A DNA stretch of 64,000 nucleotides from Nocardioides terrae (GCF_900112345.1 NZ_FOLB01000013.1:1-64000); one strand, 5' to 3'. Shown: positions 26,768 to 36,081, counted from the stretch's first letter. Notes: generated by a model from the letters alone, not told the origin. Numbers and translations: made by a program.

Positions 26768-27604
26768 TCAGCGCTTGTTCTTGCCGGACTTGCGGCGGCG
26801 GATGATCTGCGAGTCCGAGGCCTTGCGCTTGCGCGTGCGGCCCTCGGGCTTGCCCCACGGCGAGACCGGGTGGCGACCACCGGACGTCTTGCCCTCACCA
26901 CCACCGTGCGGGTGGTCGACCGGGTTCATGACGACACCGCGGACGGTCGGGCGGACGCCCTTCCAGCGCATGCGGCCGGCCTTGCCCCAGTTGATGTTCG
27001 ACTGCTCGGCGTTGCCGACCTCGCCGACGGTGGCGCGGCAGCGCACGTCGACGAAGCGCATCTCGCCGGACGGCATGCGCAGCGTGGCGCGGCTGCCCTC
27101 ACGAGCGACCAGCTGGGCGCTGATGCCGGCCGAGCGGGCGATCTTCGCACCGCCTCCGGGACGCAGCTCCACGTTGTGGATCGTCGTACCGACGGGGATG
27201 TTGCGCAGCGGCAGGTTGTTGCCGGTCTTGATGTCGGCGGTGGGGCCGGACTCGACCATCGTGCCCTGCTCGAGGCCCTTCGGCGCGAGGATGTAGCGCT
27301 TCTCGCCGTCGGCGTAGTGCAGGAGCGCGATGCGGGCGGTGCGGTTGGGGTCGTACTCGATGTGAGCGACCTTGGCCGGCACGCCGTCCTTGTCGTAGCG
27401 CTTGAAGTCGATGATCCGGTAGGCACGCTTGTGACCGCCACCCTTGTGCCGGGTGGTGATCCGGCCCTGGTTGTTGCGGCCGCCCGACTTGGGCAGCGGA
27501 CGCGTCAGCGACTTCTCCGGCGTGGTCCGGGTGATCTCGACGAAGTCGGCCACGGAGGAGCCACGACGGCCCGGGGTGGTCGGCTTGTACTTGCGGATTG
27601 CCAT
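26768..27604 (-). CDS. rplB: 50S ribosomal protein L2
   Basis: A 278-aa protein needed for peptidyl transfer and subunit joining. It has the universal [20 protein letters not shown] segment with the essential His, and the [19 protein letters not shown] start region. Confidence 0.98.
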   Translation of the reverse strand: MAIRKYKPTTPGRRGSSVADFVEITRTTPEKSLTRPLPKSGGRNNQGRITTRHKGGGHKRAYRIIDFKRYDKDGVPAKVAHIEYDPNRTARIALLHYADGEKRYILAPKGLEQGTMVESGPTADIKTGNNLPLRNIPVGTTIHNVELRPGGGAKIARSAGISAQLVAREGSRATLRMPSGEMRFVDVRCRATVGEVGNAEQSNINWGKAGRMRWKGVRPTVRGVVMNPVDHPHGGGEGKTSGGRHPVSPWGKPEGRTRKRKASDSQIIRRRKSGKNKR

Positions 27605-27631
27605 GTCTTCTTCAGTCCTTAATCAGCCCGG

Positions 27632-27937
27632 TCAGGAGACCGGACCTCCGAAGATGTCGATGCGGTGACCGTCGGCCAGGCTGACGATGGCGCGCTTGGT
27701 GTCCTTGCGCTTGCCGAGACCGTTGCGGGTCCGGCGCGTCTTGCCAGGTCGGTTGATCGTGTTGACCGAGGTGACCTTGACGTTGAAGACCTTCTCAACG
27801 GCGATCTTGATCTCGGTCTTGTTGGCGTCCGGGTGGACCAGGAACGTGTACTTGTTCTGGTCGAGGAGCCCGTAGCTCTTCTCGGACACGACGGGCGCGA
27901 GCAGCACGTCGCGGTGGTCCTTGTGCAGGGTGCTCAC
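27632..27937 (-). CDS. rplW: 50S ribosomal protein L23
   Basis: A 101-aa docking site for trigger factor and SRP at the tunnel exit. Landmarks are [20 protein letters not shown] and [20 protein letters not shown] start overlapping the rplD stop (GTGA). Confidence 0.97.
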   Translation of the reverse strand: MSTLHKDHRDVLLAPVVSEKSYGLLDQNKYTFLVHPDANKTEIKIAVEKVFNVKVTSVNTINRPGKTRRTRNGLGKRKDTKRAIVSLADGHRIDIFGGPVS

Positions 27938-28566
27938 TTGGCAGCCTCCTCGGCGTTCGTCTTGGCGGCCGCGCCCTGACCCACGAACGCGTCGTACGCG
28001 CCCTTGGTGAAGACCACGTCGTCGCTGGCCAGCACGTCGTACGTGTTGAGCTGGTCGACGGCCACGATGTGCACCTCGGGGGCGTTGCGCAGCGAGAGCC
28101 ACGTCACGACGTCGGTGCGCTCGAGGACCACGAGGTACTTGCTGCGGTCGGTCAGCGTGCGCAGACCGGCCAGAGCGACCTTGGTCGACGGCTTGTCGTC
28201 GATGCCGAAGCCCTCGACCACGTGCAGCCGGTCGTTCTGGGCCCGGTCGGAGAGGGCGCCACGGAGAGCGGCGGCCTTCATCTTCTTGGGGGTCCGCTGG
28301 CTGTAGTCACGCGGCTGCGGGCCGTGGACGACGCCACCGCCGGCGAACTGCGGCGCGCGGGTCGAGCCCTGGCGGGCGCGGCCGGTGCCCTTCTGCTTGT
28401 AGGGCTTGCGGCCACCGCCGCGGACCTCGCCGCGGGTCTTGGTGGCGTGCGTGCCCTGACGAGCAGCGGCCTGCTGGGCCACGACGACCTGGTGGATCAG
28501 CGGGACGTTGACGGCAACGTCGAAGATCTCAGCGGGCAGGTCGACCTTGACAGTGTTGAGAGCCAT
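27934..28566 (-). CDS. rplD: 50S ribosomal protein L4
   Basis: A 210-aa tunnel protein and, in E. coli, the autogenous repressor of the S10 operon. The extended loop [19 protein letters not shown] lines the tunnel. Two bases separate it from rplC. A long structured leader upstream of rpsJ leaves room for L4-type control. Confidence 0.98.
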   Translation of the reverse strand: MALNTVKVDLPAEIFDVAVNVPLIHQVVVAQQAAARQGTHATKTRGEVRGGGRKPYKQKGTGRARQGSTRAPQFAGGGVVHGPQPRDYSQRTPKKMKAAALRGALSDRAQNDRLHVVEGFGIDDKPSTKVALAGLRTLTDRSKYLVVLERTDVVTWLSLRNAPEVHIVAVDQLNTYDVLASDDVVFTKGAYDAFVGQGAAAKTNAEEAAK

Positions 28567-28568
28567 GG

Positions 28569-29225
28569 TCACTTCTCCGTCTTCTTCGCGGCGGAGCGGA
28601 GGACGATCAGGCCACCACGGGGGCCGGGAACGGCGCCCTTGAGGAGGATGAGGCCCTTCTCCGCGTCGACGGCGTGCACGGTCAGGTTCTGGGTGGTGAC
28701 GGTGTCGGTACCCATGTGACCGGCCATGCGGACGCCCTTGAACACGCGACCGGGGGTGGCGCACGCGCCGATCGAGCCCGGCTTGCGGTGGTTGCGGTGG
28801 GCACCGTGCGAGGCGGACACGCCGGAGAAGCCGTGACGCTTCATCGTGCCGGCGAAGCCCTTGCCCTTGCTGGTGCCGGTCACGTCGATGACCTCGCCGG
28901 CGGCGAAGGTGTCGACCGCGAGCTCCTGGCCCACGGTGTAGGACGCGGCGTCGGCGGTGCGGATCTCGACCAGGTGCTTGCGCGGCGTGGTGCCGGCCTT
29001 GGCGAACTGGCCGGCGACCGGCTTGGTGACCTTGCGGCCGGCGATCTCGCCGAAGCCGACCTGGATGGCGTTGTAGCCGTCGGTCTCGGGGTGGCGGACC
29101 AGGGTGACCACGTTGGTCGACGCGGCGACGACCGTCACCGGGACCACGCGGTTGTTCTCGTCCCAGACCTGGGTCATGCCGAGCTTGGTGCCCAGCAGGC
29201 CCTTCACGTTGCGTTCGAAAGTCAT
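28569..29225 (-). CDS. rplC: 50S ribosomal protein L3
   Basis: A 218-aa early-assembly protein whose loop reaches the peptidyl-transferase centre ([16 protein letters not shown] and [20 protein letters not shown]). ATG 29225 is chosen over an upstream in-frame start because [19 protein letters not shown] matches the family start. Confidence 0.98.
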   Translation of the reverse strand: MTFERNVKGLLGTKLGMTQVWDENNRVVPVTVVAASTNVVTLVRHPETDGYNAIQVGFGEIAGRKVTKPVAGQFAKAGTTPRKHLVEIRTADAASYTVGQELAVDTFAAGEVIDVTGTSKGKGFAGTMKRHGFSGVSASHGAHRNHRKPGSIGACATPGRVFKGVRMAGHMGTDTVTTQNLTVHAVDAEKGLILLKGAVPGPRGGLIVLRSAAKKTEK

Positions 29226-29235
29226 CTCACAAACC

Positions 29236-29544
29236 TCAGAGCTTGATCTCGATGTCGACACCGGCCGGAAGGTCCAGGCGCATCAGCGAGTCGACGGTCT
29301 TCGGGGTGGGGTCGATGATGTCGATGAGGCGCTTGTGGGTGCGCATCTCGAAGTGCTCGCGGGAGTCCTTGTACTTGTGGGGCGAGCGGATGACGCAGTA
29401 CACGTTCTTCTCGGTCGGCAGCGGCACCGGGCCGGCGACCTTGGCACCCGTGCGGGTGACCGTGTCCACGATCTTGCGCGCCGAGGTGTCGATCACCTCG
29501 TGGTCATAGGCCTTGAGCCTGATGCGGATCTTCTGTCCCGCCAT
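29236..29544 (-). CDS. rpsJ: 30S ribosomal protein S10 (NusE)
   Basis: A 102-aa protein of the 30S head that also acts as NusE in antitermination. Landmarks are [20 protein letters not shown] and [20 protein letters not shown]. First gene of the S10 operon. More than 600 bp separate it from the next gene, which is transcribed divergently. Confidence 0.98.
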   Translation of the reverse strand: MAGQKIRIRLKAYDHEVIDTSARKIVDTVTRTGAKVAGPVPLPTEKNVYCVIRSPHKYKDSREHFEMRTHKRLIDIIDPTPKTVDSLMRLDLPAGVDIEIKL

Positions 29545-29818
29545 CTGTCTCTCTCGTCCTTCTGGTCAGCGTTGCCGCGTGCGTTCTGGAACGTCCTCGG
29601 GTTTGAGTCGGTCCCGCCCTGTTACTCACCACCACCGCCCGGCTCCGACCCCCGCGGTCGGGCGTGTCGCAGGTTTCGCTTCGCGACACGGTCCACCATC
29701 GGCGGGGTCCTGCTGGTCGGTTGTTCGGTGGCACCTGCCGGTTCGGCAGGCTGATCGGGTCTCCAGGTTCGGTGCGAACGCACGTCGATCACCGAACACG
29801 ACCGAGTCAGGGACTCGG
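29545..29818 (-). promoter_or_regulatory. Structured leader region upstream of rpsJ
   Basis: The gene-free interval before rpsJ holds a run of perfect short stems: CCGACC/GGTCGG (29645-29661), GTGTCGC/GCGACAC (29664-29689), CCTGCCG/CGGCAGG (29734-29750), GTTCGGTG/CACCGAAC (29767-29797) and CCGAGTC/GACTCGG (29802-29818). Small ORFs across it have no SD or family resemblance. It fits a long 5' leader of the S10 operon. Confidence 0.5.
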
Positions 29819-29879
29819 GAGACGCGATTCAGTAATCAAGATGTGCCGCACCCCGGCGACCCGCCGGAGCAACCAGAGA

Positions 29880-29908
29880 ATCTTGTCAGATCTCTCGGCG
29901 TGGACCAA
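29880..29908 (-). promoter_or_regulatory. Tentative S10-operon promoter
   Basis: Minus-strand TTGGTC (29908-29903) and CAAGAT (29885-29880) with a 17-bp spacer would start transcription near 29873, giving a ~330-nt leader. Both boxes match the consensus at three of six positions only. Confidence 0.3.
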
Positions 29909-30005
29909 ATCGGAACGGACACCGCCCCGGAGCACCGCTCCAGCACGGGCCGCCTCGACCGGTCGACCCCCAAGAAGGGTATGTCGCGGAGCGTCCTCCC
30001 CATTT

Positions 30006-30021
30006 TTGGGAGCGTTCCCAA
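30006..30021. promoter_or_regulatory. LacI-type operator 1 (CebR-box-like palindrome)
   Basis: TTGGGAGCGTTCCCAA is a palindrome with seven of eight base pairs. It differs at one position from TGGGAGCGCTCCCA, the known CebR operator of cellobiose genes in streptomycetes and Thermobifida. It lies ~150 bp before the sugar-binding protein gene. Confidence 0.65.
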
Positions 30022-30061
30022 TACAGTGTGACCTGCGTTACGCAACCGTTATCGCCCATGC

Positions 30062-30090
30062 TTGACGGCAACGGACGAAAGCGTTTGCAT
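30062..30090 (+). promoter_or_regulatory. Candidate promoter of the sugar transporter operon
   Basis: TTGACG (30062-30067) and TTGCAT (30085-30090), spacer 17 bp. The second operator covers the spacer and -10, so repressor binding would block polymerase. The transcript would have a ~60-nt leader ending in a strong SD. Confidence 0.5.
30076..30089. promoter_or_regulatory. LacI-type operator 2
   Basis: CGAAAGCGTTTGCA matches the general LacI/GalR-family consensus TGNAANCGNTTNCA at all but the first position. Its central CG and half-sites differ in type from operator 1, 55 bp further upstream. Confidence 0.65.
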
Positions 30091-30159
30091 CACCCGTGGA
30101 GGAGGACAACGGCGTCGGACCCGACCGTCGTCGTGCTCTCAGAAGGAGAGGAAGACAAC

Positions 30160-31548
30160 GTGATCCGATCTCGCAACGCACGACGGGGCATGGCGTTGAC
30201 CGCCGCGTTCGTGAGCGCCGGCATGGTGTTGGCCGGCTGCGGTGGCAGTGACGACGGCGGCAGCGACAGCAAGAGCGCCGGCGGAACGTCCCCCGGTGAG
30301 GGCAAGGCCGGGTGTGAGCAGCTGACCCAGTTCGGCGACCTCACCGGCAAGAAGGTCCACGTCTACACGACGATCGTGGCCCCCGAGGACCAGTCTCAGA
30401 AGGACAGCTACAAGCTGTTCACGACCTGCACCGGCGCGACCGTCGAGTACGAAGGCTCCAAGGAGATGGAGGCCCAGATCCTGGTCCGGGCCCAGAGCGG
30501 CAACCTGCCCGACATCGCCTACCTGCCGCAGCCCGGACTGCTCAACACGCTGGTGACGCAGACCAGCACGGTCAAGGAGGCGCCCAAGACCGTCTCCGAC
30601 AACGTCGACAAGTGGTGGGGCGAGGACTGGAAGGGCTACGGCTCCGTGGACGGCAAGTTCTACGCCGCCCCGCTCGGCGCCAACGTGAAGTCGTTCGTCT
30701 GGTACTCGCCGAAGATGTTCGCCGACAACGGCTGGAAGGTCCCGCAGACGTGGGACGAGCTGATGGCGCTGAGCGACCAGATCGCCGCCAAGGGGATCAA
30801 GCCCTGGTGCGCCGGGGCCGAGTCCGGTGAGGCGACCGGCTGGCCGCTCACCGACTGGCTGGAGGACGCCCTGCTGCGCACCGCCGGCGCGGACACCTAC
30901 GACCAGTGGATCAAGCACGACATCCCGTTCAACGACCCGAAGATCGCCGAGGCGCTCGACAAGGTCGGCGCGATCCTGAAGAACGACAAGTACGTCAACG
31001 GCGGCATCGGTGACGTCAAGTCGATCGCCACCACGGCGTTCCAGCAGGGCGGCCTGCCGATCCTGGACGGCAAGTGCGCGATGCACCGGCAGGCGTCGTT
31101 CTACGCCGCCAACTGGCCGAAGGGCACCACCGTGGCCGAGGACGGCCAGGTCTTCGCGTTCTACCTGCCGACCGTCGACCCGAGCAAGGGCAAGCCGGTC
31201 GAGGGCGGCGGCGAGTTCGTCGCTGCCTTCAACGACAAGCCGGAGACGGTCGCCTTCCAGACCTACCTCTCCAGCGACGTCTGGGCGAACGAGAAGGCCA
31301 AGGCCACTCCGGGTGGTGGCTGGGTGAGCGCCAACAAGGGCCTCGACCCGAACAACCTCGTCAGCCCGATCGACAAGCTGTCGGCGACGACCCTGGCCGA
31401 CCCCGAGGCGGTCTTCCGCTTCGACGCCTCGGACCTGATGCCTGCTGAGGTCGGCACCAACAGCTTCTGGAAGCAGATGGTCGCCTGGATCACGGGTCAG
31501 GACACCAAGAAGACCCTCGACAACATCGAGAGCTCCTGGCCGAGCTGA
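30160..31548 (+). CDS. Carbohydrate ABC transporter substrate-binding lipoprotein
   Basis: A 462-aa extracellular sugar-binding protein. The signal peptide ends in lipobox VLAGCG, followed by a Gly/Ser linker and an SBP_bac_1 domain. VHVYTTIVAPEDQSQKDSYK, ADNGWKVPQTWDELMALSDQ and GGEFVAAFNDKPETVAFQTY resemble alpha-glucoside binding proteins (AglE type). GTG start with GAAGGAGAGGAAG just upstream. First gene of a binding protein-permease-permease operon. Ligand unproven: the transporter suggests alpha-glucosides, the neighbouring GH1 enzyme beta-glucosides. Confidence 0.88.
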   Translation: MIRSRNARRGMALTAAFVSAGMVLAGCGGSDDGGSDSKSAGGTSPGEGKAGCEQLTQFGDLTGKKVHVYTTIVAPEDQSQKDSYKLFTTCTGATVEYEGSKEMEAQILVRAQSGNLPDIAYLPQPGLLNTLVTQTSTVKEAPKTVSDNVDKWWGEDWKGYGSVDGKFYAAPLGANVKSFVWYSPKMFADNGWKVPQTWDELMALSDQIAAKGIKPWCAGAESGEATGWPLTDWLEDALLRTAGADTYDQWIKHDIPFNDPKIAEALDKVGAILKNDKYVNGGIGDVKSIATTAFQQGGLPILDGKCAMHRQASFYAANWPKGTTVAEDGQVFAFYLPTVDPSKGKPVEGGGEFVAAFNDKPETVAFQTYLSSDVWANEKAKATPGGGWVSANKGLDPNNLVSPIDKLSATTLADPEAVFRFDASDLMPAEVGTNSFWKQMVAWITGQDTKKTLDNIESSWPS

Positions 31549-31559
31549 TCGGCTGCTCG

Positions 31560-31589
31560 CAGTCGGGCCGGCTCCGGCCGGCCCGACTG
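31560..31589 (+). other. Intercistronic stem-loop after the binding-protein gene
   Basis: A perfect 12-bp stem (CAGTCGGGCCGG and complement, loop CTCCGG) starts 12 bases past the stop. Such stems in sugar-transporter operons stabilise the binding-protein mRNA or reduce read-through into the permeases, matching the need for excess binding protein. Confidence 0.6.
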
Positions 31590-31642
31590 CCTTCCCCGGC
31601 TGAGGCCGGGCCGTCCCGTTTCCTCGTGCCTTGGGAGGGCGC

Positions 31643-32584
31643 ATGTCGCTAGGCGAGAAGCTGCTCCAGGCAGTCATCATCATCGCCCTGTTCTTCGCCG
31701 TCGTCGGCGTGATCCTGGTCCTGACCTCGAAGCTGAGGTCCCGCCTGGGCGAGCTCATCCAGTCGGCGGCGTTCCTGCTGCCGACCATCCTGCTGCTCGG
31801 CGTCGGGCTGCTGTACCCCGCGATCTCGACGGTTCGACTGTCGTTCCGCAACAACTTCGACAAGCTCTGGATCGGGTTCGACAACTACAAGACGATCTTC
31901 ACCGACTCCGACCTGGTCCGCGTCCTCATCAACACGGCCCTGTGGGTGATCATCACCCCGATCGTCGCGACCTTCGTCGGCCTGATCTACGCGGTCCTCG
32001 TCGACCGTTCGCGGTTCGAGAAGACCGCCAAGGCGCTCATCTTCCTGCCGATGGCGATCTCGCTGGTCGGCGCGTCGATCATCTGGAAGTTCGTCTACGA
32101 CGACAACACCGGCATCCTCAACGCGATCACCGACACATTCGGGCTCGGACGCCACCACTGGCTCCTCAGCTCCCCGGGCAACACCCTGCTGCTCATCGTG
32201 ATCTTCGTGTGGGTGCAGGCCGGGTTCGCCACCGTCGTCCTGTCCGCCTCGATCAAGGCGATCCCGACCGACATCGTCGAGGCGGCGAAGCTCGACGGCG
32301 TGAGCGGCGTCCGCATGTTCCGCTACATCACCGTCCCGAGCATCCGGCCGACGCTCATCGTGGTGCTCACCGCGATCACCATCACCACGCTGAAGGTCTT
32401 CGACATCGTCCGCACGGTGACCGGCGGCAACTTCAAGACCAGTGTGCTGGCCTACGAGTTCTACGTGCAGAGCTTCCGGTCGGCCAACCGGGGCCTCGGC
32501 GCCGCGCTGGCCGTGCTGATCTTCGTGCTCGTGCTCCCGGTGGTCATCTACAACGTCACCCAGATGAGGAAGGTGGCGCGATGA
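31643..32584 (+). CDS. Carbohydrate ABC transporter permease (MalF/AglF-like)
   Basis: A 313-aa inner-membrane subunit with an extra N-terminal helix (LLQAVIIIALFFAVVGVIL), then the usual six helices and the EAAKLDGVSGVRMFRYITVP coupling motif. ATG 31643 has GGGAGG five bases upstream. The stop overlaps the next permease start (ATGA). Confidence 0.9.
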   Translation: MSLGEKLLQAVIIIALFFAVVGVILVLTSKLRSRLGELIQSAAFLLPTILLLGVGLLYPAISTVRLSFRNNFDKLWIGFDNYKTIFTDSDLVRVLINTALWVIITPIVATFVGLIYAVLVDRSRFEKTAKALIFLPMAISLVGASIIWKFVYDDNTGILNAITDTFGLGRHHWLLSSPGNTLLLIVIFVWVQAGFATVVLSASIKAIPTDIVEAAKLDGVSGVRMFRYITVPSIRPTLIVVLTAITITTLKVFDIVRTVTGGNFKTSVLAYEFYVQSFRSANRGLGAALAVLIFVLVLPVVIYNVTQMRKVAR

Positions 32585-33492
32585 CCGTCATCGACGCACC
32601 GCTCGAGAAGCTCGAGGCGGCATCCGAGACCAGCCGCAACGAGCTCAGCAACCGCTGGGCGTCGATGGGCGCGCTCATCATCGCGGTGCTGTGGACCGTG
32701 CCGACGGCCGGTCTGCTGGTCACCTCGTTCCGCCCGGAGGACGACATCAACTCCAGCGGCTGGTGGAACGTCATCACCCACCCGTCGTTCACGTTCGACA
32801 ACTACAAGGCCGTCCTCGGCGGCTCGCAGTACAGCCTGACAGACTTCTTCGTGAACTCGTTCGTGATCACCATCCCGGCGGTGATCATCCCGATCAGCAT
32901 CGCGACGATGGCGGCCTACGCCTTCGCCTGGATGAGCTTCCCGCTGAAGAACACGCTGTTCATCCTGATCTTCGCGCTGCAGATCGTGCCCATCCAGGTC
33001 ACGATGATCCCGTTGCTCAAGCTGTACGTCGACCTGGGACTGGCCGGCAACGACGCACCCGGTGGTGGCTTCTACACGATCTGGCTCTCCCACTCGGTGT
33101 TCGCGCTGCCGCTGGCGATCTACCTGCTGCACAACTTCATGATGGAGATCCCCGGCGAGCTGGTGGAGTCGGCGCGCGTCGACGGCGCCGGCCACGTGCA
33201 GATCTTCATGCGGCTGATCGTGCCGCTCATGGTGCCGGCCATCGCGGCCTTCGCCATCCTGCAGTTCCTCTGGGTCTGGAACGACCTGCTGGTCGCCCTC
33301 GTCTTCGGTGGCGGCAGCCTGGACATCTCCCCGCTCACCGTGGCGCTGGCGAACCTCTCCGGCACCCGCGGCGCCGACTGGTACCTGCTGTCGGCCGGGG
33401 CGTTCGTCTCGCTGGTCGTTCCGCTCGCGGTCTTCCTGGGCCTGCAGCGGTTCTTCGTCCGCGGGCTCCTGGCTGGCAGCGTCAAGGGCTGA
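32581..33492 (+). CDS. Carbohydrate ABC transporter permease (MalG/AglG-like)
   Basis: A 303-aa partner permease with six helices and the coupling motif ESARVDGAGHVQIFMRLIVP. It ends FFVRGLLAGSVKG, typical of MalG-type proteins. No ATPase gene is in the cluster, so the complex must borrow a shared MsiK/UgpC-type ATPase encoded elsewhere, as is usual for actinobacterial sugar transporters. Confidence 0.92.
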   Translation: MTVIDAPLEKLEAASETSRNELSNRWASMGALIIAVLWTVPTAGLLVTSFRPEDDINSSGWWNVITHPSFTFDNYKAVLGGSQYSLTDFFVNSFVITIPAVIIPISIATMAAYAFAWMSFPLKNTLFILIFALQIVPIQVTMIPLLKLYVDLGLAGNDAPGGGFYTIWLSHSVFALPLAIYLLHNFMMEIPGELVESARVDGAGHVQIFMRLIVPLMVPAIAAFAILQFLWVWNDLLVALVFGGGSLDISPLTVALANLSGTRGADWYLLSAGAFVSLVVPLAVFLGLQRFFVRGLLAGSVKG

Positions 33493-33505
33493 GATGTCGG
33501 AGCCG

Positions 33506-33553
33506 GGACGTCCTGCGGACCGCCTGTCATGGCAGCCGGACCGCAGGACGTCC
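33506..33553. terminator. Hairpin between convergent permease and beta-glucosidase genes
   Basis: A perfect 13-bp stem (GGACGTCCTGCGG at 33506-33518, complement at 33541-33553). It can end transcription from both sides. Confidence 0.75.
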
Positions 33554-33571
33554 GCCCGGGTCACCCCGAGG

Positions 33572-34936
33572 TCAGGCGCCGGCGAGCCGCTGCTGGAGCC
33601 AGCGGTACGACGCCTTGGGGGTGCGGTCCTGGGTCTCGGCGTCGACGTGGACGATGCCGAAGCGCTTCGTGTAGCCCTCGGCCCACTCGAAGTTGTCGAG
33701 CAGCGTCCAGACGAAGTAGCCGCGCACGTCGGCACCGGACGCCCGGGCCCGCTCGGTCGCGGCGATGTGGTGCTCGAGGTAGGACCGACGGTCCTCGTCC
33801 TGGATGACGCCGTCCACGACGGTGTCGTCGGCGTAGGCGGCGCCGTTCTCGGTGACCACGATCGGCAGCCCGGTGCGCGCGTGGGTCTCGACGAGCAGCT
33901 CCTCGAGACCGGCCGGCTCGACCTCCCAGCCGATGTGGGTGCGCGGCTCGCGCACGTGGAAGGTGACCGGGTCGACGCCCGGGTAGGCGTCGGTCTCGGG
34001 GTGCCGCTCGCGCCCGTCGGGCGTCGGCGTCACGGGGCCGGGGCGGACCGGCGTGTAGTAGTTGACGCCGACCCAGTCGGCGCTCCCCCGGATCAGCGCG
34101 AGGTCACCCTCGCGGACCAGCTCGGCGTCGGCGAGCTCCGGCGCCACGCGCAGCAGCCCGCCGTCGTACGCGCCGTCGACCAGGGGGCCGAGCCACACCC
34201 GGTTGCGCACGGCGTCGACGCCGTCGGCCGCCTGCTCGGGGAGGCCGGGCTCGGGCCAGATCGGCGCCAGGTTGAGCACGACGCCGACGTCCTGGCTGCC
34301 GGCCTCGTGCAGCGCCTGAGCGGCCAGGCCGTGACCGAGCATGAGGTGGTGGGCGGCGCGGTGGGCCCGACCGCCCTCGCGACGGCCCGGTGCATGGACC
34401 CCTGCCGCGTAGCCGAGGTAGGCCGCGCACCACGGCTCGTTGAGCGTGGCCCAGACCGTGACCCGGTCACCGAGCCGGTCGTGCACGACCCGGGCGTAGT
34501 CGGCGAAGGCAGCGGCGGTGTCGCGCTCGAGCCAGCCGCCCTTGTCCTCGAGGACCTGGGGCAGGTCCCAGTGGTAGAACGTGCCGGTCGGGGTGACGCC
34601 ACGCTCGAGGCAGGCGTCGACGAGACGGTCGTAGTAGTCGAGCCCACGGGTCTCCACGGCGCCGGTGCCCTCCGGCACGATGCGGGGCCAGGCGACCGAG
34701 AAGCGGTACCAGCCGACCCCGAGGTCTGCGGCGAGCGCGGCGTCCTCGGCGTAGCGGTGGTAGGAGTCGCACGCGATCGTGCCGTCCTTGCCGTCGCGGG
34801 TCGCACCGGGCCGGGCGGCGAAGGTGTCCCAGATGGAGAGGCCGCGCCCGTCCTCGCCGGTGGCGCCCTCGATCTGGTAGGACGCGGAGGCGGCCCCGAA
34901 GGCCAGTGTGGTGCCGTCGGGCAGGTGGGTCGTCAT
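33572..34936 (-). CDS. GH1 family beta-glucosidase
   Basis: A 454-aa cytoplasmic glycoside hydrolase that splits beta-glucosides such as cellobiose. The acid/base is Glu167 in TLNEPWC, the nucleophile Glu363 in VTENGAAY; the substrate-site segments FGAASASYQIEGA and FYHWDLPQ are intact. No signal peptide. ATG 34936 has TAGGCT seven bases upstream, a leaderless pattern. It is divergent from the LacI gene and convergent with the transporter operon, as in cebEFG-bglC-cebR systems. Confidence 0.93.
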   Translation of the reverse strand: MTTHLPDGTTLAFGAASASYQIEGATGEDGRGLSIWDTFAARPGATRDGKDGTIACDSYHRYAEDAALAADLGVGWYRFSVAWPRIVPEGTGAVETRGLDYYDRLVDACLERGVTPTGTFYHWDLPQVLEDKGGWLERDTAAAFADYARVVHDRLGDRVTVWATLNEPWCAAYLGYAAGVHAPGRREGGRAHRAAHHLMLGHGLAAQALHEAGSQDVGVVLNLAPIWPEPGLPEQAADGVDAVRNRVWLGPLVDGAYDGGLLRVAPELADAELVREGDLALIRGSADWVGVNYYTPVRPGPVTPTPDGRERHPETDAYPGVDPVTFHVREPRTHIGWEVEPAGLEELLVETHARTGLPIVVTENGAAYADDTVVDGVIQDEDRRSYLEHHIAATERARASGADVRGYFVWTLLDNFEWAEGYTKRFGIVHVDAETQDRTPKASYRWLQQRLAGA

Positions 34937-34943
34937 GCCCGCC

Positions 34944-34949
34944 AGCCTA
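34944..34949 (-). promoter_or_regulatory. -10 box of the beta-glucosidase gene
   Basis: Minus-strand TAGGCT ends seven bases before ATG 34936, so the mRNA probably starts at the start codon. No LacI palindrome was found in the 80-bp intergenic region. Confidence 0.5.
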
Positions 34950-35016
34950 GTGAGCGCGCCGGTCTTCGCCCCGGACCTCTCCCCGCACTCCACCGCGGAC
35001 GCGAGGCGGTGTGACG

Positions 35017-36042
35017 ATGGCCGGCATCAAGGACGTCGCCCGCGAGGTCTCGCTCTCCACCGCGACGGTGTCCCGCGCCCTGCGCGGGCTGCCGGGCGTC
35101 TCGGACGCCAACCGGCTGAAGGTGACCGACGCCGCCCGGCGGCTGGGCTACGTCCCCTCGCCCAGCGCGGTCGGGCTGGCCAGCGGGCAGACCCGCACGG
35201 TGGCCGTGATCGTCCCCCACGTGACCCGCTGGTTCTTCGGGGAGGTCGTCCAGGGCGCCGAGGAGGTGCTGCGTACGGCGGGCTACGACCTGCTGCTCTA
35301 CAACCTGGCCGGGGAGCCGGCCGCTCGCCACCGCGTGTTCCACACCGACCTGCTGTCCAAGCGGGTGGACGCGGTCCTCGTGCTCGGTCTGCGACCGACC
35401 GAGGAGGAGCGGCGCCGGCTGGCCGGGCTGGGCCGCCCGGTGGCGATCGTCGGCGCTGCCGCTCCCGACCTCTTCAGCGTGAGCATCGACGACGAGCAGG
35501 CCGCCCGGATCGCGACCGGGCATCTGCTGGATCTCGGCCACACCCGCGTCGGCTACCTCGGCGGCTCACTCGACAGCCTCGACTTCGTCGCCCCGTCGGC
35601 CCGGCTCGCGGGCTACCGCGCCGCTTTGCGCGAGCGCGGGATCGAGCACCACCCGGAGCTCGAGGACGTCGGCGAGTTCACCGTCGCCGGCGGCCGCGCC
35701 GCCGCCGCCCGGCTGCTCGCCGGGCCGGATCGTCCGACCGCGATCTTCGCGGCGTCGGACGAGATGGCGATCGGGGTGCTCCGCGCCGCCCGCGAGCTGG
35801 GTCTCTCCGTCCCCTCCGACCTGTCGGTGGTCGGCATCGACGACCACGAGCTGGCCGGCTTCTTCGACCTCACGACGGTCGCCCAGCCCGTCCGCGAGCA
35901 GGGGCGGCGCGGTGCCGAGCGCGTGCTCGCCGAGCTGACCGGCGTACGGCCGCCCGAGTCGGAGGTGCTGCCGGTCGAGCTGGTCGTCCGAACCTCCACG
36001 GCCGCCCCCGCCTGCCCTTCGGCGGCCGGCCCCAGCGCGTAG
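35017..36042 (+). CDS. LacI-family transcriptional regulator
   Basis: A 341-aa repressor. The HTH (IKDVAREVSLSTATVSRALR) and hinge helix (SPSAVGLASGQ) are followed by a periplasmic-binding-like effector domain (VAVIVPHVTRWFFGEVVQGA, GVGIDDHE-type segment SVVGIDDHELAGFFDLTTVA). Probable regulator of the adjacent sugar transporter and beta-glucosidase, with a sugar as inducer. ATG 35017 is chosen; GTG 35011 is possible. Whether it reads operator 1, operator 2 or both is open. Confidence 0.92.
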   Translation: MAGIKDVAREVSLSTATVSRALRGLPGVSDANRLKVTDAARRLGYVPSPSAVGLASGQTRTVAVIVPHVTRWFFGEVVQGAEEVLRTAGYDLLLYNLAGEPAARHRVFHTDLLSKRVDAVLVLGLRPTEEERRRLAGLGRPVAIVGAAAPDLFSVSIDDEQAARIATGHLLDLGHTRVGYLGGSLDSLDFVAPSARLAGYRAALRERGIEHHPELEDVGEFTVAGGRAAAARLLAGPDRPTAIFAASDEMAIGVLRAARELGLSVPSDLSVVGIDDHELAGFFDLTTVAQPVREQGRRGAERVLAELTGVRPPESEVLPVELVVRTSTAAPACPSAAGPSA

Positions 36043-36081
36043 CCGACGGCCGCGGACTCGATCCGACCGGGGCGCTCGGGC

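Noticed and set aside
29513-30065. Several small open frames in the rpsJ upstream region
   Set aside because: No SD, no recognisable product, and the region is full of inverted repeats; leader RNA fits better.
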